The notes under the pieces: generated by a model
What the model was told of the DNA's origin: nothing
The model's input: the letters and a program-made list of their open reading frames with translations, nothing else
Databases searched by the model: none
Made by a program: the position numbers and the translations under genes
In this document: piece by piece, positions 35,242-43,906 of the stretch
Layout: each line of letters begins with the position of its first letter
Numbering within the stretch: position 1 is the stretch's first letter
Source: Actinomadura livida
GTDB lineage: Bacteria; Actinomycetota; Actinomycetes; Streptosporangiales; Streptosporangiaceae
NCBI RefSeq assembly: GCF_014648675.1
Contig: NZ_BMRO01000001.1
Location: forward strand, 447,732-511,731
Length of the DNA stretch: 64,000 nucleotides
Reading direction: 5' to 3'

Positions 35242-36036
35242 CCCGAGCCCGGCGGCGCCGAACGCGACGGCGAGGACGGCCTCGCGCGGCCCCCAGCCGC
35301 CGACGTTCACCGGCAGCACCATCACGAGCAGCGCCAGCAGGAGCAGCGGCACCAGGGTGGCGAGCGGCGCAGTGGAGCCGGCGAGGCGGGCGGCGACGAC
35401 GAACAGCGCCAGGTGCCCGGCCAGGGCCGTCACGGACAGGACCACGATGGCGGGCCAGATGTCCAGGACGGCGCGCGTGTCGGCGAACATGGCCGCCACC
35501 GCCCCCCGGTGCCCGGTGCGGTTGCGGCGGCGGGCCACGACGAGCAGCAGGCTCAGGACGACCGCGGTCACGACCAGGGCGGGCGTCATGGCCGGGGCCA
35601 TCGCCGACAGCACGGCCGGCTGGGTGAACAGGACGACGAGGCCCACGAGCACTGGGACGACCTGTCCCGTGACCCGTTCGAGGAACACCGCACGCACCCC
35701 GCGGCCGACGTCACCGGACCGGTGGCCGTGGCTCACCGCGCGGTGGACGTCCCCGAGCACACCGGCGGGCAGCACCGCGTTGAGGAACTGGGCCTTGTAG
35801 TAGTCCGGCACGGCCCCCGCCATGGTCAGGGGCAGGCCCAGGCGCCGGGCGACCAGGCACCATCTGGCCGCGCTGAGCACGGTCGTCAGCAGCCCGATGG
35901 CGAGCGCGATGACGATGGCGCCCGCGTCGATGGCCTTGAGCGCGTCGACGAACGCGTCGGTGCTGTGCCACCACAGGAGTGCGGCGAGGATGCCCAGCCC
36001 GATGAGCAGGCGCAGCCGGGGCCAGAGCTTCTTCAC
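35080..36036 (-). CDS. Flippase-like membrane protein (LPG synthase TM/UPF0104 type)
   Basis: 318 aa from GTG 36036 (GTGA overlap with the methyltransferase). Eight or so hydrophobic helices; YYKAQFLNAVLPAGVLGDVH and PVNVGGWGPREAVLA are the family's conserved blocks. Members are membrane proteins related to the flippase part of MprF. Last gene of the seven-gene operon, suggesting a lipid-linked product crosses the membrane. The C-terminus overlaps the convergent creatininase gene. Confidence 0.88.
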   Translation of the reverse strand: MKKLWPRLRLLIGLGILAALLWWHSTDAFVDALKAIDAGAIVIALAIGLLTTVLSAARWCLVARRLGLPLTMAGAVPDYYKAQFLNAVLPAGVLGDVHRAVSHGHRSGDVGRGVRAVFLERVTGQVVPVLVGLVVLFTQPAVLSAMAPAMTPALVVTAVVLSLLLVVARRRNRTGHRGAVAAMFADTRAVLDIWPAIVVLSVTALAGHLALFVVAARLAGSTAPLATLVPLLLLALLVMVLPVNVGGWGPREAVLAVAFGAAGLGSAQGLTVSVVYGVLTFVACLPGAAALLLKRREAVPEGRDQAPQRVPALAGVGQ

Positions 36037-36842
36037 GGTGTACCCCCGGGTAGGGCGAGCAGGTCGACGTGGTGGACCTCGGCGGTGAGCCCGCCCGCCG
36101 CGCACTCGGCGAGCCGCCGGCGCAGGTAGTCGTCCGCGGCCGGTCCGAGCTCGGGACGCTGCTCGACGGCGGCGCCGACCCAGCCGCGCAGCCACTCGGC
36201 GGTCAGCGCGGCCTGCCCGGGGCCGAGCCGCCACGGGCTCGGGCGCGTCCGCACGGACGCACCGCGCCGCCCGAACGCCTCGGTGGCGGCGGTGACGGCG
36301 TCTGGTCCGAGGAGGCCGTCGCGGCGCTGGTGGGCGTCGAACGCGGCGGCGATCTCGCCGTCGAGCGGGTCGGGCGGGTTCAGCCGGACCCGCCCCACGA
36401 CCGACAGGGTCAGCAGCGCCGGGCAGCCCACGGCGGCGGCGACGGACTCGATCTCGGCGGCGGTCAGCACGTCCAGCAGCGCCGACGCGGTGACGAGCGA
36501 CGCGCCGACGAGGTCGGACGCGCGCAGCGACCCGAGGTCGCCCTTGCGGGTCTCGATCGTCGCGGGCAGCCCGTCGGCGGTGACGTAGGCGTTCTCGCGG
36601 GCCAGGTCGAGCAGCGCGGGGTCGTGGTCCTGCAGGATCCAGTGCTGCGGGCCGCGCAGCCGTCCCGAGAGCCAGCGGCCCAGGGAGCCGGTGCCGCAGC
36701 CGAGGTCCCAGATGACCAGCGGCTCGCCCGGCGGGAGCGCGTCGCGGAGCGGGTCCAGCAGCTCGGAGGCGCGGGCGACGGCGTCCGCGCCCTCCCGCAG
36801 CGTCAGCCAGGAGGGATCGAAGCTCACCGTTTCCTCCTTCAC
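36033..36842 (-). CDS. Class I SAM-dependent methyltransferase
   Basis: 269 aa from GTG 36842. SAM-binding motif I is VIWDLGCGTGSLGRWL; QDHDPALLDLA is the acidic motif II. Overlaps the glycosyltransferase stop (GTGA) and the flippase start. Probably methylates the small-molecule product of this operon; the substrate is unknown. Confidence 0.88.
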   Translation of the reverse strand: MKEETVSFDPSWLTLREGADAVARASELLDPLRDALPPGEPLVIWDLGCGTGSLGRWLSGRLRGPQHWILQDHDPALLDLARENAYVTADGLPATIETRKGDLGSLRASDLVGASLVTASALLDVLTAAEIESVAAAVGCPALLTLSVVGRVRLNPPDPLDGEIAAAFDAHQRRDGLLGPDAVTAATEAFGRRGASVRTRPSPWRLGPGQAALTAEWLRGWVGAAVEQRPELGPAADDYLRRRLAECAAGGLTAEVHHVDLLALPGGTP

Positions 36843-37915
36843 CGCGCCTCCCTGCGCAGGCGGGACAGGACGACGGCCATGCGGCGGGCGGTGTCGTCCC
36901 AGCCCGGGAGCATGCCGCGGCGCAGCCGGGCGGCGGCGCGCAGCCGGCCCCGCAGCTCCGGCGTCACCAGCCACCGGCGCAGCGACGCGGCCAGCGCGCC
37001 CGGATCGTCCGGCGGCACGAGCAGGCCCGGGACGGCCCCCGTGGGGTCCCAGCCGAGCGTGTCGGGCACGCCGTCGACCGCCGTCGCGATGACCGGGATG
37101 CCCCGCGCGAGCGCCTCGCTCACGACCATCCCGTACGTCTCCGCGCGGGACGCGAGGATGACGAGGTCGGCCCCGGCGTAGGCGTCGTCGAGCCGCTTGC
37201 CGGTCAGCGGCCCCTCCAGGTGGACGCGGTCGCCGAGGCCGCGCCGGGCGATCAGCCGGTGCAGCCGCGTCACGTACTCGGGGTCGCGGCGCAGCGGCCC
37301 GACGATCTCGCACTGCCACGGCAGGTGCCCGAGGGTGGCGAGGGCCTCCACGAGGACGTCGTGGCCCTTGCGCGGCGTCACCGAGGCCACCGACAGCAGG
37401 CGGGTCGTCCCGTCGGTGCCGGACGCGAGCGAGGCCGGGTCGGTCCCGGGCGTCACGGCGTGCACGCGGGACGCCTCCAGGCCGTGGTGGGCGGTGAGGT
37501 GCTCCTTCGCCCACGGGCTGGTCGCCACCACGGCCCCGGCCGCCTCCAGCACCTCGCGCTCGCCCGCGTCGAGGTCGGCCTGGCCGGGTTCGTCCGCCAG
37601 CGGGAGGTGGACGAGGACGGCCAGCCGCAGCCGGGCCGCCTCCGGCACCACGATGCCGGGGACGCCGCACGCGACGAGGCCGTCCATCAGGACGACGCTC
37701 CCGTCGGGCAGGCCGCCGAGCGACCGGGCGAGACCGTCCCGCGCGGCCGCGTCGGGGCGCGGCCACGCCCCGGGCATCGCCAGCTCCCGGACCGTGCGCC
37801 CCGACGCGGCCAGCGCGTCGCTCAGCCGCCGGTCGTAGCGGTTGCCGCCGCTCGGCACGTCCGGGTCGTCGATGTCGCCCGGGACGACGAAGCAGATCTC
37901 CTGCGATGCGCTCAT
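36839..37915 (-). CDS. GT4-type glycosyltransferase
   Basis: 358 aa GT-B enzyme. [18 protein letters not shown] begins the nucleotide-binding half and [14 protein letters not shown] is the EX7E donor motif. Retaining, NDP-sugar or GDP-sugar dependent; acceptor unknown. Overlaps the PTPS-like gene by 4 bases. Its presence means the operon product is glycosylated or is itself a glycoconjugate. Confidence 0.9.
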   Translation of the reverse strand: MSASQEICFVVPGDIDDPDVPSGGNRYDRRLSDALAASGRTVRELAMPGAWPRPDAAARDGLARSLGGLPDGSVVLMDGLVACGVPGIVVPEAARLRLAVLVHLPLADEPGQADLDAGEREVLEAAGAVVATSPWAKEHLTAHHGLEASRVHAVTPGTDPASLASGTDGTTRLLSVASVTPRKGHDVLVEALATLGHLPWQCEIVGPLRRDPEYVTRLHRLIARRGLGDRVHLEGPLTGKRLDDAYAGADLVILASRAETYGMVVSEALARGIPVIATAVDGVPDTLGWDPTGAVPGLLVPPDDPGALAASLRRWLVTPELRGRLRAAARLRRGMLPGWDDTARRMAVVLSRLRREAR

Positions 37916-38310
37916 AGGGCGCGCTCGTAACTGGCCCAGGCGACGTGCGACTCTTTCAGCGTCACCGTGATTCCGGTCAGGCCGCGCGCGTTCTCGCCGA
38001 GGGCGCCCGCGTGGACCCGGTCGGCGAGCCGGTCGGCGATGACCTTGGCGAGGAACTCCGTCGACGTGTTGACCCCGGCGAAGTCCGGCTCCTCGTCCAG
38101 GTTGCGGTAGTTCAGCCCGCCCAGGACCTCGCCCAGCTCGCTGGTGGCGAGCCCGATGTCGACGACGATGCCGTCCGGGTCCAGGCCGGGGCGGCGGAAC
38201 GTCGCGTCCACCACGTACGTCGCGCCGTGCAGCCGCTGCGCCGGGCCGAAGACCTCGCCGCGGAAACTATGGGCGATCATGACGTGGTCCCGGACGGTGA
38301 TACCGAACAA
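37912..38310 (-). CDS. PTPS/QueD-fold protein with altered active site
   Basis: 132 aa of the 6-pyruvoyl-tetrahydropterin synthase fold: [20 protein letters not shown], then HGATYVV, and a C-terminal [13 protein letters not shown] that keeps the pterin-anchoring Glu. Zinc ligands His14 and His28 remain, but the third is Ala30 (LHGAT for LHGH). The catalytic Cys position is Ala24, and the LDHH motif is LNYR. Canonical PTPS or QueD chemistry is therefore unlikely. Annotated by others as 6-carboxytetrahydropterin synthase; I would call it PTPS-like. Confidence 0.88.
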   Translation of the reverse strand: MFGITVRDHVMIAHSFRGEVFGPAQRLHGATYVVDATFRRPGLDPDGIVVDIGLATSELGEVLGGLNYRNLDEEPDFAGVNTSTEFLAKVIADRLADRVHAGALGENARGLTGITVTLKESHVAWASYERAL

Positions 38311-38358
38311 GGTCGTCCTCCAGATGGTCGGGATGCAAAGGACTCGAAACGCAAAGAC

Positions 38359-39330
38359 TCAGTAGGTGATTCGCTGGCAGAGCGCGGGAAGTTCACCGCT
38401 CGCCAGCCGCGGCATGACGCGCGGCAGGTCGGCGAACGGGCTCTCGCCCGTGACCAGCGTGTCGAACGCGGGGTTCGCGAGCAGCCGCAGCGCCAGCGCC
38501 ACCCGGTCGGCGAAGGTCCGCCGCGCCCGGCGCGCCGGGGGCAGGGCGCCGACCTGGCTGCCGCGTATCGTCAGCCGCCGCGAGTGGAAGAACTCGCCCA
38601 GCGGGACGCTGATCCTCCGGTCGCCGTACCAGCTCAGCTCCACGACCTCCCCGTCCGGGGCGAGCAGTTCCAGCGACCTGGCCAGGCCGGCCTCGGTGGC
38701 GCTCGCGTGGACGACCAGGTCGCAGCCGCCCGCCGCGTCCTCGGGCGCCGCGAACCCGACGCCCAGCGCCCGCGCGACGTCCGCGCGGGAGGGATCGGTG
38801 TCGACGAGCTGGACGTCGCAGCCCGGGAATCCGGCGAGGACCCCGGCGACCGAGCAGCCGACCATCCCGGCGCCGACCACGGCGACGCGGTCGCCGACCA
38901 GCGGCGCCGCGTCCCACAGCGCGTTCACGGCGGTCTCCACGGTCCCGGCGAGGATGGCGCGCCCCGGCGGCACCTCGGCGGGGACGGGGGTGACCGCGCT
39001 CGCCGGGACGACGTACCGGGTCTGGTGCGGGTAGAGGCAGAACACCGTGCGGCCGAGCAGTTCCGGCGGGCCGTGCTCGACCACGCCGACGTTCAGGTAG
39101 CCGTACTTGACCGGGCCGGGGAACGCCCCGTCCTGGAACGGCGCCCGCATGATCGCGTGCTGGTTCGGCGGGACGGCCCCGCGGAAGACGATCGACTCCG
39201 TCCCCCGGCTCACCCCGGAGCAGACCGTCCGGACCAGCACCTCGCCGGGCCCCGGCTCCGGCAGGGCGACGTCGCGGATCTCCCCCTTACCGGGCGACCG
39301 GATCCAGAAGGCGCGGGCTTCGCGCTCCAT
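38359..39330 (-). CDS. MDR-family (zinc-type) dehydrogenase
   Basis: 323 aa medium-chain dehydrogenase. N-terminal GroES-like part (PEPGPGEVLVRTVCSGVSRG), Rossmann motif VAVVGAGMVGCSVAG, then LVDTDPSRADVA. Not all catalytic zinc ligands are obvious, similar to the short BchC-like subgroup. Oxidises or reduces an alcohol/carbonyl of the operon product with NAD(P). Its start overlaps the phosphatidyltransferase 3' end by 44 bp; 48 bp separate it from the PTPS-like gene. Confidence 0.85.
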   Translation of the reverse strand: MEREARAFWIRSPGKGEIRDVALPEPGPGEVLVRTVCSGVSRGTESIVFRGAVPPNQHAIMRAPFQDGAFPGPVKYGYLNVGVVEHGPPELLGRTVFCLYPHQTRYVVPASAVTPVPAEVPPGRAILAGTVETAVNALWDAAPLVGDRVAVVGAGMVGCSVAGVLAGFPGCDVQLVDTDPSRADVARALGVGFAAPEDAAGGCDLVVHASATEAGLARSLELLAPDGEVVELSWYGDRRISVPLGEFFHSRRLTIRGSQVGALPPARRARRTFADRVALALRLLANPAFDTLVTGESPFADLPRVMPRLASGELPALCQRITY

Positions 39331-40153
39331 CCGTGCTCCTCCCCCGATTCCCCCGGCCTCCGCGGCCCCCGCGGCCCCCGCGGCCCGCCGGCCGGTCCGC
39401 GTGCCGCCGCGTGTACAGCCACCCGACGTCCCGCCCGAACGACCACACCAGCAGCGCGAGCGACGCCGCCACCAGCGCGGCCGCGTAGGGGACGACGCCC
39501 GAGGCGGCCACGGTCAGCGCGACCCCCTGCACCACCGCGACGGCCTTGCGCGCGATGCTGGGCCGCAGCTCGGCGCGCAGCCACGGCGCCGCCCACGCCG
39601 CGGCGCCGAACACGTACCGCATCGCCCCGATCGCCAGCACCCACGCCCCGGCGGACCAGGCCACGTGCACGCTCAGCACCAGGACGAGGAACGCGTCGAC
39701 CTCCATGTCGAACCGGGCGCCGAGCCGCGACGCCGTCCCGGTGCGCCGGGCGACCTGCCCGTCGACACCGTCCAGGACGAGCGCCACCGAGGCGGCCGCG
39801 ACCAGCGTCCACGTGTGGCCGTCCCCCATCAGATGCCCCGCGACCAGCGCCGCGACACCCCCCGTGAGAATGACGCGACCGAGCGTGACGTGGTCGGCGG
39901 GCCCGAGCGTCCGCCGGTGCCGGAAGGCCGCGGTGAGGACGCCCCACGAGACCAGCGCGTAGGCGACGCCCACGGCGACGCCCGCGATCCCGGGCCGCAG
40001 TGCGGCCAGCAGCGCGAACTGCACGCCCACCGCGGCCGCCAGCTCGACGCCCCGCGTCGGCGCCGGCCTGCGGCGGCGCGGCGTCCCGGCGGTGTAGAGC
40101 ACGCCCGGCGGCGCCGTCGTCAGCGGTCGCGTGACCGCCATGGGCCGCGTCAT
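39287..40153 (-). CDS. CDP-alcohol phosphatidyltransferase family membrane protein
   Basis: 288 aa. The family signature is DGVDGQVARR...GARFDMEVD, with the metal-binding Asp residues in order, flanked by transmembrane helices. Transfers a phosphatidyl or phosphoryl group from a CDP-linked donor to an alcohol. ATG 40153 overlaps the cyclohydrolase stop (ATGA). The C-terminal tail is a GRGGRGGRGG repeat encoded by a GGCCCCCGC-type DNA repeat (39356-39390). Probably links the operon product to a lipid. Confidence 0.85.
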   Translation of the reverse strand: MTRPMAVTRPLTTAPPGVLYTAGTPRRRRPAPTRGVELAAAVGVQFALLAALRPGIAGVAVGVAYALVSWGVLTAAFRHRRTLGPADHVTLGRVILTGGVAALVAGHLMGDGHTWTLVAAASVALVLDGVDGQVARRTGTASRLGARFDMEVDAFLVLVLSVHVAWSAGAWVLAIGAMRYVFGAAAWAAPWLRAELRPSIARKAVAVVQGVALTVAASGVVPYAAALVAASLALLVWSFGRDVGWLYTRRHADRPAGRGGRGGRGGRGNRGRSTDGARSPRLLDPVAR

Positions 40154-40821
40154 CCGCGGACCTCGCTCACCGGCGCCTCGCCGATGGCGCCGTCCAACCC
40201 CGGGCCCTCCAGCTGGGGGAGGTCGTGGCCGAGCCGGTCGCGCTTGGCGGTGAGGTAGCGGACGTTGTCGTCGCTGACCGGGACGAGCAGCGGCACACGC
40301 GCCGCGATCGCGATCCCGTAGGACTCCAGGGCGCTCACCTTGACCGGATTGTTCGACAGCAGCCGCACCGACCGGACCCCGAGGTGCCGCAGGATGCGCG
40401 CCGCCGGCCCGTAGTCGCGGACGTCGACCGGCAGGCCGATGGCCGTGGCGGAGTCGACGGTGTCGAGGCCCTGGTCGTCCTGCAGGATGTGGGTACGGAC
40501 CTTCGCCACAAGCCCGATCCCGCGCCCCTCGTGGCCGCGCAGGTACACCAGGACGCCGGCCCCCTCGCGGGCGATGGCGTCCAGCGCCGTGCCGAGCTGG
40601 TCCCCGCACTCGCAGCGCGTGGCGCCGAAGATGTCGCCGGTCATGCACTCGGAGTGCATCCGCACGAGCACGTTCTCCATGCCCCTGACGTCGCCCCGCA
40701 CGAGCGCCATGTGCTCGTGCCCGTCGACCGGGTCCCGGAACGCGACGGCGCGGAACACGCCGCGCCTCGTCCTGAGATCCGCCTCCGCTATGTCCTTCTG
40801 GTCGATGCCCTGGTCCCGCAT
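40150..40821 (-). CDS. GTP cyclohydrolase II paralogue
   Basis: 223 aa from MRDQGIDQKDIAEADLRTRR (ATG 40821; an upstream ATG at 40845 is possible). Zinc site C...CxC in HSECMTGDIFGATRCECGDQ, and RGHEGRGIGL. The segment equivalent to E. coli RibA QGYDTVEAN reads QGLDTVDSA, so the active-site Tyr (Tyr105 in E. coli) is Leu. No DHBP-synthase domain. In Streptomyces coelicolor a paralogue altered at this Tyr is reported to stop at the formylamino-pyrimidine product; the same is inferred. First gene of the operon. Confidence 0.88.
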   Translation of the reverse strand: MRDQGIDQKDIAEADLRTRRGVFRAVAFRDPVDGHEHMALVRGDVRGMENVLVRMHSECMTGDIFGATRCECGDQLGTALDAIAREGAGVLVYLRGHEGRGIGLVAKVRTHILQDDQGLDTVDSATAIGLPVDVRDYGPAARILRHLGVRSVRLLSNNPVKVSALESYGIAIAARVPLLVPVSDDNVRYLTAKRDRLGHDLPQLEGPGLDGAIGEAPVSEVRG

Positions 40822-40932
40822 CGCTCCCCTTCCTCGGCGTCGCAATCACCCTGTACTACGTGGCAGAGGCACCAGGTGGTTGCGTCGGACGGTCCGTATA
40901 CCCCGTGGCACGGAGGGGAGACACCGCAGGGT

Positions 40933-41287
40933 TCAGCCTAGGCGCGCCCGGACTACGAGGTCGTGCAACGCACGGGGGTCCGCGGGAGATTCGGGCAGGT
41001 CACTGCGGTCGCGCTCGTCCTCCAGGCGGGCGGTGAGCGCGGTGACGTCGGCCTGGAGGCGCGACGGGGCGGGGGCGTCCGCGGGCAGGGCGCCGTGCTC
41101 GGCGGCCCGCTTCGCCTCGATCAGGCCGGGAAGGTAGGGCGGCCCGTCGCCGGTGAGGCGCGCCAGGTCGGCCTGGACCTCGCCGGTCGACGTCGCTGCC
41201 GGCGGTCGCCAGCCCGTAGGCCCGCGACCCGGTCACGACCGACAGGACCGTGTGGTCGCGGACGAGGTCGAGCGCGCTGCCGTTCAC
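40933..41287 (-). pseudogene. Remnant of a nucleotidyltransferase-domain gene
   Basis: Starts with a convincing Pol-beta-like N-terminus (DHTVLSVVTGSRAYGLATAG, SDVD), the GS...DxD nucleotidyltransferase motif. It then loses frame, and the other frame reads a sensible C-terminus (RLQADVTALTARLEDERDRS ... ALHDLVVRARLG) to a TGA at 40933. The total length of 118 codons is far short of the family and the two parts are in different frames, so an internal deletion is likely. Confidence 0.55.
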
Positions 41288-41370
41288 CGGGGCCAGCCTG
41301 GCGCAGCGGCCGCGGGCGTGTCGACCTGGTTTGCCCGGAGCCTGGAAAGAGTTACAGCTTGGCTACTTCC

Positions 41371-41418
41371 TTGCAGAAAGTTTCTGCAAACTGTTTACGA
41401 CATTGCAAAGCGTTGCTA
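41371..41418. promoter_or_regulatory. LacI-type operators of the mal-like operon
   Basis: TTGCAGAAAGTTTCTGCAA (41371-41389) is a perfect palindrome around a central G. A second, CG-centred site TTGCAAAGCGTTGCTA (41403-41418) follows. They lie about 90-140 bp upstream of the binding-protein ATG. Probable sites for the LacI protein encoded at 46443. Confidence 0.7.
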
Positions 41419-41507
41419 GCGTCCGGCACCAGCCACCCCCAATCCCCGGACATGCGGGACGGCCGGCCCCCGAAGGCACGACCGCCCGTCCCGCCAAGGA
41501 GGACACC

Positions 41508-42869
41508 ATGCGGCGCATCCCCCCCAACGGCGGCACCCCACTCGCCGGCATCGTCGCCTGCGCCGCCCTCGCGCTCTCGCTCACCGCCTGCGGCGGCGAT
41601 GACGACGGCGGCTCGCAGGGCGGCGGCACCGCGGGCCTGGAGGGCCGCGGGCCGATCACCTTCGTGACCGGCAAGGACCGGTCCGGCAACCTGCAGAAGC
41701 AGGTGGACGCCTGGAACTCCGACCACCCGCAGGAGCAGGTCCGCGTCATCGAGCTCCCGGACGAGCCCAACGACCAGCGCCAGCAGATGATCCAGAACGC
41801 CACCACCAAGTCGGACGCCTACTCGGTGCTGAACCTCGACGTGGTGTGGACCGCCGAGTTCGCCGCCAACCGCTGGCTGGTGGAACTGCCTATGGCGTCC
41901 TTGTCCGGGGGGTCTGGGGGGTCGTCCCCCCAGGCAGAGAAGGGCAAGATCGACCTGTCCGCGATGCTGCCCGCGACGGTCAAGACCGGGCAGTACCGGG
42001 GCCGGCTCTACGCGGTGCCGTCGACGTCCGACGCGGGAATGCTCTACTACCGCGAGGACCTCCTGGAGAAGGCCGGGATCGCCGAGCCCCCGAAGACCTA
42101 CCAGGAGATGTGGGATGCCTGCGACAAGGTGCAGAAACTCCCCGAGGGCGAGGACGCCGACTGCTACTTCACCGAGGTCAACAAGACCGAGAGCATGACG
42201 ATCAGCGCGGTCGAGGCGATCACCGCGGCGGGCGGCTCGATCATCGGGCCGGACGGCAAGCCGGCGCTGAACACGCCGCAGGCCCGGCAGGGCCTGGAGT
42301 TCCTCGTGGACGCCAAGAAGACCCGGATGCCCAAGGAGGCCGTGACGCTCGACACCGAGGGCGGGCGGCGCTACTTCCAGTCCGGCAAGCTCGTCTTCCA
42401 GCGGCAGTGGCCCTACCAGTACGCGCTCGCCAACGAGGACGACGGCTCCTCCGAGGTGGCGGGCAAGTTCGCCGTCGCGCCGCTGCCCGGCCCGGACGGC
42501 CCCGGCGTGGCCAACCTCGGCGGGCACAACCTCGCGATCTCCGCGTTCGCCGCGAACAAGGCCACCTCGCTCGACTTCATCAACTACCTGACGGGCGCGG
42601 ACGCGCAGCGCGCCAACCTGCTCGCGACGTCCCAGGCGCCGACCATCGCCGCGCTGTACGACGACCCGGAGATGGTGAAGAAGTTCCCCTACCTGCCCGT
42701 CCTCAAGAAGGCCATCGAGACCGCCGAGCCGCGTCCGGTCGCCGTGAAGTACGGGGACGTGACCGCCGCGATCCAGGGCGAGATGTACGACGCGGTCACC
42801 GGCAAGAAGCCCGCTGAGCAGGCACTGAACGACCTTCAGGCCAAGCTCGGACCGCTGACCGCGCAGTGA
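41508..42869 (+). CDS. Maltose-type ABC transporter binding lipoprotein
   Basis: 453 aa. Lipoprotein signal ending LTAC (Cys28), then a family 1 solute-binding fold. AAGGAGGA upstream of ATG 41508. Residues about 129-143 (MASLSGGSGGSSPQAE) are an in-frame insertion encoded by a palindromic GC element; relatives read straight from VELP into GKIDL. It delivers sugar to the two permeases downstream. With a GH13 enzyme in the operon, maltose or maltodextrin/alpha-glucosides are the likely ligands. Confidence 0.9.
   Translation: MRRIPPNGGTPLAGIVACAALALSLTACGGDDDGGSQGGGTAGLEGRGPITFVTGKDRSGNLQKQVDAWNSDHPQEQVRVIELPDEPNDQRQQMIQNATTKSDAYSVLNLDVVWTAEFAANRWLVELPMASLSGGSGGSSPQAEKGKIDLSAMLPATVKTGQYRGRLYAVPSTSDAGMLYYREDLLEKAGIAEPPKTYQEMWDACDKVQKLPEGEDADCYFTEVNKTESMTISAVEAITAAGGSIIGPDGKPALNTPQARQGLEFLVDAKKTRMPKEAVTLDTEGGRRYFQSGKLVFQRQWPYQYALANEDDGSSEVAGKFAVAPLPGPDGPGVANLGGHNLAISAFAANKATSLDFINYLTGADAQRANLLATSQAPTIAALYDDPEMVKKFPYLPVLKKAIETAEPRPVAVKYGDVTAAIQGEMYDAVTGKKPAEQALNDLQAKLGPLTAQ
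41905..41932 (+). repeat. 28-nt palindromic element, copy B (in binding-protein gene)
   Basis: CC-G6-TC-T-G6-TCGT-C6-A, 26 of 28 identical to copy A at 11777-11804. It keeps the reading frame and encodes a Gly/Ser-rich loop (SGGSGGSSPQ) in a solute-binding protein. Confidence 0.85.
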
Positions 42870-43906
42870 GCCGCATGACCACCGCCCCCGGGCATCCGGC
42901 GTCCGCCGCGGGCAGCCCCGCGGCGGGCGCGCCGCCCGGACAGAGCGCGAACGGGCGCGGGCGCAAGGGCGACGTGCAGGGCACGCGGCGGCTCGCGGCG
43001 CTGCTGCTGTCCCCGACGCTGCTCGTGCTCGCGCTCGTCATCGGCTACCCGGTCCTCGCCGGCTTCCGCGAGTCGCTGTACGCGCGGGGCGAGGGCCTGG
43101 ACGACCAGGGGTTCGTCGTGGAGGGCGACCGGTTCGCCGGCCTCGGCAACTACACCGCGATCTTCCAGGGCGACCGGGCCGCGGCGTTCTGGAACGCCTT
43201 CGGCAACACCACGTTCTTCACCGTCACCACCGTGGTCCTGGAGACGGTGATCGGTGTCGCGATGGCGCTGATCATGCACCAGATGTTCCGGGGGCGGGCG
43301 CTGGTGCGCGCCAGCATCCTCGTCCCGTGGGCGATCCCGACCGCGATCTCCGGGCTGCTGTGGCGGTGGATCTTCCAGGCCGACGGCGCCGCGAACGCCG
43401 TGCTGCGCGAGCAGATCCTGTGGACCGCCGACGGCTTCCCCGCCAAGATGGCCATCGTCGTCGCCGAGGTCTGGAAGACCTCCCCGTTCATCGGGCTGCT
43501 GGTGCTGGCCGGGCTGCAGATGATCCCCCGGGAGGTCTACGAGGCCGCCCGGGTGGACGGCGCGGGCCCCGTCCAGCAGTTCTGGCGGATCACGCTCCCG
43601 CTGGTGAAGCCCGCGCTGCTGGTGGCCGTGCTGTTCCGGATGCTGGACGCGCTGCGGATGTTCGACCTGCCCGCCGTCCTGATCGGCGTCAACCAGAAGT
43701 CCGTGGAGACCCTGACGATGCTCGCCTGGTTCGAGGCGTCCAACCTCAGATACGGGTCGGCGGCGGCGTACGCGACCGTCCTGTTCCTGTACATCGCCGT
43801 GATCGCGTACCTGTTCGTGAAGCTGCTCGGCGCGGACATCATCGGCGAGGCCCGGCGGCAGGACCGGGGCGCGCGGAAGGGCGCGCGGAAGAAGGTGACC
43901 GCATGA
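42866..43906 (+). CDS. Sugar ABC permease (MalF-like)
   Basis: 346 aa; GTG 42866 overlaps the binding-protein stop, and an ATG lies 3 codons in. About 35 disordered Gly/Pro residues, then six membrane helices and the EAA loop EAARVDGAGPVQQFWRITLP. Forms the channel with the next gene. ATGA overlap with it. Confidence 0.92.
   Translation: MSRMTTAPGHPASAAGSPAAGAPPGQSANGRGRKGDVQGTRRLAALLLSPTLLVLALVIGYPVLAGFRESLYARGEGLDDQGFVVEGDRFAGLGNYTAIFQGDRAAAFWNAFGNTTFFTVTTVVLETVIGVAMALIMHQMFRGRALVRASILVPWAIPTAISGLLWRWIFQADGAANAVLREQILWTADGFPAKMAIVVAEVWKTSPFIGLLVLAGLQMIPREVYEAARVDGAGPVQQFWRITLPLVKPALLVAVLFRMLDALRMFDLPAVLIGVNQKSVETLTMLAWFEASNLRYGSAAAYATVLFLYIAVIAYLFVKLLGADIIGEARRQDRGARKGARKKVTA

Noticed and set aside
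39356..39390. GGCCCCCGC direct repeats as a regulatory element
   Set aside because: They encode a GRGGRGG tail of the phosphatidyltransferase and look like simple GC slippage.
38359..40821. Riboflavin biosynthesis operon
   Set aside because: No ribD, ribE, ribH or DHBP synthase; neighbours are transferases and membrane proteins, and the cyclohydrolase has an altered active-site Tyr.
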